A stretch of DNA of 34,474 bases from Flavobacteriales bacterium (GTDB lineage Bacteria; Bacteroidota; Bacteroidia; Flavobacteriales_D; JAHECK01). Below are positions 16,587 through 23,535 of this stretch, one piece after another. Made by a program: the position numbers and the translations under genes. How positions within the stretch are numbered: position 1 is the first letter of the stretch; each line of letters opens with the position of its first letter. The stretch is from positions 1 to 34,474 of the forward strand of contig JAHECK010000016.1 of assembly GCA_024641785.1 (NCBI GenBank), in the 5' to 3' direction. Below the pieces are notes generated by a model. It was not told the DNA's origin. It made no database searches and worked only from the letters and a program-made list of their open reading frames with translations.

Positions 16587-18029
16587 ATGCCTTTACTATG
16601 CGAAACCGGCGGGATAGAAGCCTATGTCCCAAGCATTGATAATCCTTGGAATACCAAAAAAGCGGCACACTTATACCGAAGAATGGGTTTTGGAGCAAGT
16701 TTTTCTACCCTTGAAAGTGCTTTAGATCTCGAACCAGGTGAATTAGTCGATGCCCTAATGGATGAAGCGATTAGTCTTCCATTGACCCCAGAACCGGAAT
16801 GGGCTTATTGGAACTATGATGATTACACAAATTTTGATGAAGAGTTTCCTGCTCAACAAGGAATTCTTTACAAGCAGTTTATGCTTGATATGCTCAGCAA
16901 TGGTTTTCGAGAAAAAATGACCCTCTTTTGGAGTAATCATTTTGTTACTCAGCTAGAAACCTACAATTGTCCTTCGTACATGTGGCAATACTACACCCTA
17001 TTGCAACAAAATGGACTAGGAAATTTTAAAACTTTTGTTTCCGAAATCGGTCTTACTCCGGCAATGTTGAGGTATTTAAATGGCTTTGAAAATACAGCAG
17101 CAGAGCCCAATGAAAATTATGCCAGAGAATTATATGAGCTCTTTACTTTAGGTGAAAATAATGGGTATACTCAGGAAGATATCGTCGAAACAGCAAGAGC
17201 ATTAAGTGGATACGTAGGAATTGAAGTTTTTTGCGGGGATATTAATTTTTTAGCTGATCAACATGATAATGAAGAAAAAACCATTTTTGGCCAGACCGGA
17301 AATTGGGGATATCAGGATGTAATTGATATTCTATTTGAACAACGTGAGGATGAGGTTGCTGAACATATCTGTAAAAAATTATATGCCTTTTTTGTAAGTC
17401 ATGAGATCGATCAAACAATCATTAATGAATTGAAAATAACCTTTATTGCAAACGATTTTGAATTAGATCCTGTACTTAGACAACTCTTTAAAAGTGAACA
17501 TTTTTTTGACGAAGACATTATCGGTGTACAAGTAAAAAGCCCGATGGATCTAGCCATTTCCTTTGTTAATGAAACAGAGTTTTCTGTAAATGATGATGTG
17601 CTGGAAGGACTTGCCTATCTAAGCTCCATATTAGGTCAGGTTTTGTTTAGTCCGATCGATGTAGCAGGGTGGCAAGGAGACCATGATTGGATCAATGCGA
17701 GTACACTTACAGGAAGATGGCTCACCATTGAGTATTATGTTTTTGGAATTTTTGACGCATTTCCGGAACAACTTCAAGCACTTGCTATAACTATTGCCGG
17801 CGAATCATCTGATCCAACCTATGTTACACAGCAAATTATTGATTTCTTTATTCCGAATGGTTTGCAAACCGTTGAAGCTTACATTGAAGCCACGGAGGTA
17901 TTTAAGTGGGAAGTTCCTCAAAACTATTTTGATCAAAATCTATGGTCCCTTTCCTGGGATACAGTTCCCGCTCAAATGGGAGTTTTACTCGCTCACTTAT
18001 CAAAAATTCCAGAATTCCAATTACACTAA
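16587..18029 (+). CDS. DUF1800-family protein
   Basis: 480 residues. NTKKAAHLYRRMGFGAS near the N-terminus is the family's opening A-x-H-L-x-R-R-x-x-F-G motif. NGFREKMTLFWSNHFVTQ, ENYARELYELFTLG, GYTQEDIVETARALSGY and KSPMDLAISF are further typical blocks, ending with VAGWQGDHDWINASTL. Function is unknown; the gene is typically paired with a DUF1501 gene, as here (13 bp downstream). Oddly, the protein starts MPLLCETGG with no signal peptide, and the upstream frame reaches a stop at 16563 without another ATG. It might be exported together with its Tat-type partner. Confidence 0.9.
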   Translation: MPLLCETGGIEAYVPSIDNPWNTKKAAHLYRRMGFGASFSTLESALDLEPGELVDALMDEAISLPLTPEPEWAYWNYDDYTNFDEEFPAQQGILYKQFMLDMLSNGFREKMTLFWSNHFVTQLETYNCPSYMWQYYTLLQQNGLGNFKTFVSEIGLTPAMLRYLNGFENTAAEPNENYARELYELFTLGENNGYTQEDIVETARALSGYVGIEVFCGDINFLADQHDNEEKTIFGQTGNWGYQDVIDILFEQREDEVAEHICKKLYAFFVSHEIDQTIINELKITFIANDFELDPVLRQLFKSEHFFDEDIIGVQVKSPMDLAISFVNETEFSVNDDVLEGLAYLSSILGQVLFSPIDVAGWQGDHDWINASTLTGRWLTIEYYVFGIFDAFPEQLQALAITIAGESSDPTYVTQQIIDFFIPNGLQTVEAYIEATEVFKWEVPQNYFDQNLWSLSWDTVPAQMGVLLAHLSKIPEFQLH

Positions 18030-18042
18030 ATAATCCCCTAAA

Positions 18043-19674
18043 ATGAAAGCATCAAATCACAAATTCAATATAAATAGAGGAACAAAGCTTTCTGATGGAG
18101 AAGATCATAACAGATCACATCAAACATGGAGTAGAAGATCCTTTCTGCAGGCTTTGGGTTTAACCGGTGGTGCTTCAATGATGCTTGGAGACTTTAATGT
18201 ATTTGCTGCATCAAAAACGAAACTTGGTGCCGCGATAAGTCAGCTAGAAAATGATCGAATATTAGTCCTTATTCGATTGAAAGGAGGTAATGATGGATTA
18301 AATACTATTGTTCCCTTATATGATTACGATACCTATGCAAATAATAGAAGTACGATCAAAATTGAAGAAAATGAGGTCCTAAATCTTACAGATGATTTTG
18401 GACTTCCAGACTATATGAACTCCATTGAACCCCTATGGGAAGAAGGGCAAATGAAAGTGGTTCATGGTGTTGGATATCCTGATCAAAATTTATCTCATTT
18501 CAGATCAGCTGATATCTGGGCTTCTGCAAGTGATGAAAATGTAACGGAAAGTTCCGGATGGTTAGGAAGACATTTTGAAGATATCTATCCCGACTTTATA
18601 GTAAATCCTCCTGAGGCACCTCCAGCTATACAAATTGGAAGTATCGGTAATTTAATTTTCGATGGAACAGAAGGGACCGGATATTCCTTTTCAGTAGCCA
18701 ATCCTGAACAATTATATCAAGTGGCTCAAAATGGCTGGCTACATGATGTCGAAAACCTTCCGGATTGTTATTATGGAGAGCAAGTTGGTTTTTTAAGAGC
18801 CATTGCAAATACCACTTTTTTATACGCCAATGTTATTAATGAAGCCTATGCCAGTGCCGCCAATGCGGTAGATTATGATGATACCGAACTTGGGAATCAA
18901 CTCTCATTAGTTGCCCGACTAATTAAAGGGGGACTTGGAACGAAGGTGTATATGGTTACCCTAAATGGCTTCGATACCCACGCAAATCAAATTGAATTAC
19001 ATCAGGCATTAATGACTGATCTAGCGAATTCAGTAAAAAATTTCTACGATGACCTTACTGATGGAAGTTTAGAACAAGAGGTATTAACAATGACCTTTTC
19101 TGAATTTGGTAGACGAGTAGAACAAAATGCCTCTGATGGAACAGATCATGGTTCTTCAGCTCCTGTATTGCTATTTGGTCCCGCATTAAATGGAAGCGGT
19201 TTTGTCGGGGATCACCCCAGTTTATCTGACCTGGATGATTCAGGAAACATGCAGTTTTCAACCGATTTCAGGCAGGTCTATGCATCTGTTCTGGAAAATT
19301 GGCTTTGTATTGAACCCGACACTGTAGACGAATTGCTATTAGATGTTTTTTACGAAAGATTAAGTTTAGGACTTGATTGTATTGGTGTTTCTGTTGAGAA
19401 CATCGTGATGGATAATTTTAAACATCAGGCCCGTTATCTAACAAATGGTGAAATTAATATCGTGTATACATTAGCCCGTCCTATGTCCGTAAACATTAAA
19501 ATTTATAATCTTATGGGACAAACAGTGGGAACGATTCTTAATGAGAGACAACTATCAGGTGAACATTCAGTTTCCGTTAAGCAAAATTTAGGTCGCTTAA
19601 GTGTTGGGCAATACTTTTATAGAATTATTGCGAATGATAAGGCCTATAGTAAGAATTTTATCGTCGCTTCTTGA
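18043..19674 (+). CDS. DUF1501-family protein with Tat signal and T9SS sorting domain
   Basis: 543 residues. An N-terminal Tat signal is clear: TWSRRSFLQALGLTGGASMM has the twin arginines at 31-32. The DUF1501 core (about 70-430), related to the alkaline phosphatase superfamily, shows IRLKGGNDGLNTIVP, SHFRSADIWASAS, LNGFDTHANQIELHQ, TFSEFGRRVEQN and GTDHGSSAPVLLFG; these hold the Asp/His clusters that would bind metal. The last ~90 residues (YTLARPMSVNIKIYNLMGQ ... SVGQYFYRI ... FIVAS) are a type A T9SS sorting domain. A Tat-exported, T9SS-secreted protein is unusual, since most T9SS cargo is thought to use Sec. It is co-transcribed with the DUF1800 gene. Confidence 0.92.
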   Translation: MKASNHKFNINRGTKLSDGEDHNRSHQTWSRRSFLQALGLTGGASMMLGDFNVFAASKTKLGAAISQLENDRILVLIRLKGGNDGLNTIVPLYDYDTYANNRSTIKIEENEVLNLTDDFGLPDYMNSIEPLWEEGQMKVVHGVGYPDQNLSHFRSADIWASASDENVTESSGWLGRHFEDIYPDFIVNPPEAPPAIQIGSIGNLIFDGTEGTGYSFSVANPEQLYQVAQNGWLHDVENLPDCYYGEQVGFLRAIANTTFLYANVINEAYASAANAVDYDDTELGNQLSLVARLIKGGLGTKVYMVTLNGFDTHANQIELHQALMTDLANSVKNFYDDLTDGSLEQEVLTMTFSEFGRRVEQNASDGTDHGSSAPVLLFGPALNGSGFVGDHPSLSDLDDSGNMQFSTDFRQVYASVLENWLCIEPDTVDELLLDVFYERLSLGLDCIGVSVENIVMDNFKHQARYLTNGEINIVYTLARPMSVNIKIYNLMGQTVGTILNERQLSGEHSVSVKQNLGRLSVGQYFYRIIANDKAYSKNFIVAS

Positions 19675-19733
19675 AGATTAATTTAACCCTTTTTCTTTTT
19701 TATATTTACAAAGAACCATTTTAACTATTTTCT

Positions 19734-20129
19734 ATGTCGTATATAGGTTTACAAGAAAATTATAATCGAATTCGAAGTCTGATCCAAATGGCAAAAAGTG
19801 ATGGTTTTGTGAATTTAGCAGAATTAACCTACATCATTTTTGTTGCCCAAAAACTGGGAATTAGTCAAAGTGAATTGAATGAATTAGCTAAAGAAGAAGA
19901 TAATTTTTCAGCCCCTTTTTCGGAGCAAGATCGACAGGAATTTCTATATGAACTTATTAAAGTGATGTATGTCGATGGGATTGTAGATGATATAGAATTG
20001 GTACATTGTAAGGAACTTGCCACTAAATTACAGTTAGATGAAGAGGCAATCGCTAATCTCTTTAAGCAAATTCAAAGTAATTCTAATAAACTGATGGAAA
20101 AAACAGACTTTGATCGCTTTTTTTCCTAA
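19734..20129 (+). CDS. TerB-like helical protein
   Basis: 131 residues, all helical, with two repeats of the TerB pattern 'A-x-x-D-G-x-(x)-x-x-E': [19 protein letters not shown] and [19 protein letters not shown], each followed by an lgis/lqld segment. TerB-like proteins occur in tellurite-resistance and stress contexts, and the acidic repeats may bind metal ions. No other ter genes are nearby, so tellurite resistance should not be assumed. The stop codon interlocks with that of pgk on the other strand (4-bp overlap). Confidence 0.8.
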   Translation: MSYIGLQENYNRIRSLIQMAKSDGFVNLAELTYIIFVAQKLGISQSELNELAKEEDNFSAPFSEQDRQEFLYELIKVMYVDGIVDDIELVHCKELATKLQLDEEAIANLFKQIQSNSNKLMEKTDFDRFFS

Positions 20130-21313
20130 TCTAAAATAGCTTGTATTCCGGGAAGGATCTTTCCTTCTAACGATTCTAACATCGCGCCTCCGCCAGTGGA
20201 AACGTAGCTAACTCTTTCCTGCATATTAAATACATTGATTGCAGCAACAGAATCACCTCCACCTACAAGTGAAAAAGCACCATTTGCTGTAGCTTCGCAA
20301 ATCGCTTCAGCTACTTTTTTCGTCCCCTTTTCAAATGCGCTCATTTCAAATACTCCCATCGGACCATTGAATAAAATCGTTTTCGACTGTAATAGCACCT
20401 TTCGTGCATTTTCAATCGCTTTTGGTCCAATATCCAAACCCATCCAACCATCAGGAATGTCTTCTGTATCAACAATTTTTGTAGAAGCATCCTCCGAAAA
20501 ACGATCAGCAACTACACTATCTACCGGTAATAAAATTGATACATTTTGCTCTTTGGCTTTTTCCATTATTTCTTTTGCCATAGGCAAAAAATCATCCTCA
20601 ACAAGTGAATTTCCTACTTTCCCTCCTAAGGCTTTTATAAAGGTAAATGTCATCCCTCCTCCAATGATCAGGTGATCGATTTTTGGAAGTAAATTCTCGA
20701 GGATTCCAATTTTACTTGAGACTTTTGCTCCTCCAATCACGGCACTAACAGGTTTCTTATTGTTATTCAATACCCTTTCAATACCTTCAATCTCCTTCTC
20801 CATTAGAAGGCCAAACATTTTATCATTTGGGAAAAACTGAGCGATAACAGCTGTGGATGCATGAGCTCTATGGGCTGTGCCAAATGCATCATTTACATAT
20901 ACATCTGCTAAAGAAGCGAGTTTTTTTGCAAAATCAACATCTCCTTTTTCTTCTTCTTTATAATATCGAAGGTTCTCAAGTAGCAATACCTGACCAGGTT
21001 TTAAATTGGATGCCAGCTTTAAAGCTTCTTCTCCAATACAATCATTTGCAAATTGAACTTCTTGACCCAAAAGTGCATTTAGTGTTGGGATGATATGCTT
21101 TAAAGAAAATGCTTCTTCATTCGATTTTGGTCTTCCTAAATGAGACATTAATATAACCGATCCTCCTTTTGAAAGGATCAAATTTATTGTAGGTAATGCA
21201 GCTCGAATACGAGTATCATCACTTACCTGGAAAGAATCATTTAAGGGTACATTAAAATCCACTCTGATGATCGCTTTTTTTCCTTTAATATTAAAGTTCT
21301 TAATCTCTTTCAT
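20126..21313 (-). CDS. pgk: Phosphoglycerate kinase
   Basis: 395 residues, standard length. It transfers phosphate from 1,3-bisphosphoglycerate to ADP in glycolysis. The N-terminal domain shows [28 protein letters not shown] and [10 protein letters not shown]; the C-terminal nucleotide domain shows [28 protein letters not shown] and [12 protein letters not shown], ending [19 protein letters not shown]. It starts 6 bp after the RidA-family gene ends and is surely co-transcribed with it. Confidence 0.98.
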   Translation of the reverse strand: MKEIKNFNIKGKKAIIRVDFNVPLNDSFQVSDDTRIRAALPTINLILSKGGSVILMSHLGRPKSNEEAFSLKHIIPTLNALLGQEVQFANDCIGEEALKLASNLKPGQVLLLENLRYYKEEEKGDVDFAKKLASLADVYVNDAFGTAHRAHASTAVIAQFFPNDKMFGLLMEKEIEGIERVLNNNKKPVSAVIGGAKVSSKIGILENLLPKIDHLIIGGGMTFTFIKALGGKVGNSLVEDDFLPMAKEIMEKAKEQNVSILLPVDSVVADRFSEDASTKIVDTEDIPDGWMGLDIGPKAIENARKVLLQSKTILFNGPMGVFEMSAFEKGTKKVAEAICEATANGAFSLVGGGDSVAAINVFNMQERVSYVSTGGGAMLESLEGKILPGIQAILD

Positions 21314-21319
21314 AAGTCA

Positions 21320-21736
21320 TTAATCGATTGTAGCAATGCATTTTAATTCAATAGCAATTGGAGTAGGAAGGGCATTTATCTCAACTGTGGTTCGACAAGG
21401 CATATTATCTTTAAAATACTCCCCATATACTCTATTATAGGTCTTGAAATCATCTTTCATGTTAGTTAAAAATACAGTCACATCGATTAGCTTGTCCCAA
21501 CTTGAACCTGAAGCTTCTAGCACGAGTCGAACATTATTAAAAACAGAATGACATTGCGCTTCGATATCATAGGAAAGAATAGTTCCCTCTTTTGAAAGAG
21601 TAACACCGGGAATGTCTACACTCCCCTTTTTTCGTGGACCTACACCTGATAAAAAAAGAAGGTTTCCATGTTTTCGAGCATGAGGATATAATCCAACAGG
21701 TTCCGGAGCTTGATCAGCATCTATTCTTTCTGACAT
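21320..21736 (-). CDS. RidA (YjgF/YER057c/UK114) family protein
   Basis: 138 residues. RidA proteins hydrolyse reactive enamines/imines. The key arginine is Arg115 in MPCRTTVEINALP, and Glu130 in IAIELKCIATID lies 15 residues later, the same spacing as Arg105/Glu120 of RidA. The form resembles the 2-aminomuconate-deaminase-like branch (longer N-terminus, VGPRKKGSVDIPGV). No tryptophan-catabolism gene is nearby, so substrate is open. It is first in the operon with pgk, behind a TAAATTTG promoter element. Confidence 0.88.
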   Translation of the reverse strand: MSERIDADQAPEPVGLYPHARKHGNLLFLSGVGPRKKGSVDIPGVTLSKEGTILSYDIEAQCHSVFNNVRLVLEASGSSWDKLIDVTVFLTNMKDDFKTYNRVYGEYFKDNMPCRTTVEINALPTPIAIELKCIATID

Positions 21737-21750
21737 AATACTATTTTCGA

Positions 21751-21758
21751 CAAATTTA
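21751..21758 (-). promoter_or_regulatory. -7 promoter element of the ridA-family/pgk operon
   Basis: Minus-strand TAAATTTG matches TAnnTTTG, with its end 15 bp before the start codon. A TTG lies 16 bp upstream (21775-21777), one short of the usual spacing. Confidence 0.55.
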
Positions 21759-21829
21759 TCCCAATCAGACCGATCAAAAAAAGAAATAACAGACTTATTT
21801 CAGAATCTTTTAGGATATAAAAATAATTG

Positions 21830-21837
21830 TAGATTTG
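21830..21837 (+). promoter_or_regulatory. -7 promoter element of tRNA-Ala
   Basis: TAGATTTG matches TAnnTTTG exactly and lies 60 bp before the tRNA. No TTG is present at the usual -33 spacing. Confidence 0.5.
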
Positions 21838-21897
21838 CTTCCTTAATTTTGATTGAGGCGGGATAGCGATTTAGAGCTTTCTACGTCAATATTAAAT

Positions 21898-21974
21898 GGG
21901 GGATTAGCTCAGTTGGCTAGAGCACCACGCTGGCAGTGTGGGGGTCATCGGTTCGAGCCCGATATTCTCCACCA
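21898..21974 (+). tRNA. tRNA-Ala (anticodon GGC)
   Basis: A complete 77-nt cloverleaf with encoded CCA. The acceptor stem GGGGGAT pairs with ATTCTCC including a G3-U70 wobble, the alanine identity element. The D arm is GCTC...GAGC, the anticodon stem CCACG/TGTGG closes the loop CTGGCAG (anticodon GGC, reading GCC/GCU), and the T arm is ATCGG-TTCGAGC-CCGAT. The discriminator is A. It stands alone and is followed 3 bp later by a long hairpin. Confidence 0.97.
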
Positions 21975-21977
21975 TTT

Positions 21978-22020
21978 AATAATATTAAAACCGACTGAAA
22001 TGGTCGGTTTTAATATTATT
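21978..22020 (+). terminator. Strong hairpin terminator behind tRNA-Ala
   Basis: Perfect 18-bp inverted repeat: AATAATATTAAAACCGAC (21978-21995), a 7-nt loop TGAAATG, then GTCGGTTTTAATATTATT (22003-22020). The 3' arm is T-rich, consistent with intrinsic termination. It is nearly symmetric and could work in both directions. Confidence 0.8.
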
Positions 22021-22054
22021 ATATTCGCCATCCACTTATCTATTTTCTCGCTTT

Positions 22055-22086
22055 TTGATCCCTTTTTTAATATTCAATTATATTTG
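22055..22086 (+). promoter_or_regulatory. Bacteroidota-type promoter of the PlsC-like gene
   Basis: TTG (22055-22057), 21-bp spacer, TATATTTG (22079-22086): a full match to TTG-N(17-23)-TAnnTTTG. The ATG is 23 bp beyond the -7 box. Confidence 0.7.
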
Positions 22087-22108
22087 AGAAGTAATTTTTA
22101 ACCTATTT

Positions 22109-22897
22109 ATGGAAAGTTCACCCATTCAAATTCGAAAACGAATTATAATATTCTTATTTGGCCTTCTCTCATGGCCTCGATTTAAATGGTCTTTTAACAC
22201 CCATATTTCGGGTGCCGAAAATCTAAAGAACTTACCAAGAAAAGGAGTCCTGTTTGTTGGAAATCACCAAACTTATTTTGCAGAAACAGCCTTGATGTAT
22301 CATGTTATTATCGCTTCAAAATGGAGGAGATTCAATAAATTACCTGCTATTTATATGTTGATGTTCCCAAAGATCAACATCTTCTTTGTTGCTGCAATGG
22401 AGACGATGAAATCGGGATTACTTCCCAGAATTTTTAAAATGGCAGGAGGAATTCTGGTAAAACGGACTTGGAGAGATAAAGGTGAAGATGTAAAAAGAGA
22501 AGTGGATCTCAATGACACCTCAAAAATTGGAGATGCCCTGCAGCGCGGATGGGTTATCAACTTCCCTCAGGGAACTACAAAACCCTTTGTAAAAGGACGT
22601 AAAGGGGTGGCACATATTATTAAACAATATCATCCTATCGTGGTTCCAATCGTAGTCGACGGCTTTAGAAGATCTTTTGATAAACGCGGGCTGCTTTATA
22701 AAAAGAAAGGAAGTGATCTTTATCTTACTGTTAAACCTCCTATTCATATCGATTATGAAGGTGACGTAGAGCTAGTGTTGAAAGACGTGATGTTTGAAAT
22801 TGAGCAATCAGAAGAGTTTGATCAGGTAGGAAACTTGCAATCGACAATTGAACTCGAACAAAAAAAGGATCACCAATCTAAACGAACTTGGTATTGA
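22109..22897 (+). CDS. PlsC-like 1-acyl-glycerol-3-phosphate acyltransferase family protein
   Basis: 262 residues with the LPLAT fold. The acyltransferase box is VGNHQTYFAET (His53), where the acidic partner is Glu59, six residues after the His, instead of the classical HxxxxD. The phosphate-binding block reads NFPQGTTKPF (152-160) with Gln for the usual Glu of FPEGT. I recall Bacteroidota homologues with NHQTYFAD and the same PQGT block, so the family differs from classical PlsC, and Glu for Asp is this copy's own change. An N-terminal amphipathic or membrane segment (about 11-22) should hold it at the inner membrane. The acceptor (lysophosphatidate or another lyso-lipid) is uncertain. Its last 28 bp overlap ung tail to tail. 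Confidence 0.82.
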   Translation: MESSPIQIRKRIIIFLFGLLSWPRFKWSFNTHISGAENLKNLPRKGVLFVGNHQTYFAETALMYHVIIASKWRRFNKLPAIYMLMFPKINIFFVAAMETMKSGLLPRIFKMAGGILVKRTWRDKGEDVKREVDLNDTSKIGDALQRGWVINFPQGTTKPFVKGRKGVAHIIKQYHPIVVPIVVDGFRRSFDKRGLLYKKKGSDLYLTVKPPIHIDYEGDVELVLKDVMFEIEQSEEFDQVGNLQSTIELEQKKDHQSKRTWY

Positions 22898-23532
22898 TCA
22901 AATAAATAGTCGTTTGCCTGTTTAAAATGCTTATTTCCTAAAAATCCACGATGAGCCGATAATGGTGAAGGGTGAGCCGATTCTAAAATTAAATTATTTG
23001 AAGAATCTATTAGTTTCTTCTTTTGCCTGGCGAAATTACCCCACAACATATAGACAATGTTTTTTTTATTCTTGTTGATAAGCTTAATTACATTATCTGT
23101 AAAATACTCCCATCCTTTTCCTTGATGTGAGCCTGCCTCACCTGATCTTACAGTTAAAGTTGCATTTAAAAGCAAAACACCCTGTCGGGCCCAGGGGCTG
23201 AGATCTCCATCCGAAGCATGCACCTTTCCGAACTCTGCTTCGATCTCCTTATAAATATTGCGCAGCGAAGGAGGAATGGCTATTCCTTTATTTACGGAAA
23301 AACATAAACCATTTGCCTGTCCGGGTCCATGATAGGGATCTTGTCCGATGATGACCACTTTCAGGTCCTCCCAACGACACTGATCATAGGCAGCAAATAA
23401 TTGTTTCCTGGGTGGGAAAATAAGATGTTCCTGATCTTCTTTCTTTACAAACTCACTTAAGTCTAGAAAATAATCTTTTTCGAACTCCTCCGATAATTTT
23501 GCTTTCCAATCTTCCGCAATCCTCACTTCCAT
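22870..23532 (-). CDS. ung: Uracil-DNA glycosylase, family 1
   Basis: 220 residues, normal length. It removes uracil from DNA as the first step of base-excision repair. The water-activating loop is GQDPYHGPGQANG (Asp65), and the Leu-intercalation loop is HPSPLSAHRGFLG (His187). LLNATLTVR and MLWGNFA are further family blocks. The start codon lies 3 bp after the patatin gene's stop codon, so both share a transcript. Confidence 0.98.
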   Translation of the reverse strand: MEVRIAEDWKAKLSEEFEKDYFLDLSEFVKKEDQEHLIFPPRKQLFAAYDQCRWEDLKVVIIGQDPYHGPGQANGLCFSVNKGIAIPPSLRNIYKEIEAEFGKVHASDGDLSPWARQGVLLLNATLTVRSGEAGSHQGKGWEYFTDNVIKLINKNKKNIVYMLWGNFARQKKKLIDSSNNLILESAHPSPLSAHRGFLGNKHFKQANDYLFDQYQVRLDW

Positions 23533-23535
23533 TTA

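Noticed and set aside
19734-20129. Tellurite-resistance locus
   Set aside because: Only a single TerB-like gene; no terC, terD or terZ neighbours.
20235-20675. 146-codon open frame antisense to pgk
   Set aside because: Long only because the pgk codons leave the opposite frame open; low-complexity Ser/Phe/Ile translation and no promoter or start context.
21853-22101. 82-codon open frame across the tRNA-Ala gene and the hairpin
   Set aside because: It is only the readable frame of the tRNA and its terminator (it translates the tRNA arms as GGLAQLARAPRWQCGG) and has no homologue-like pattern.
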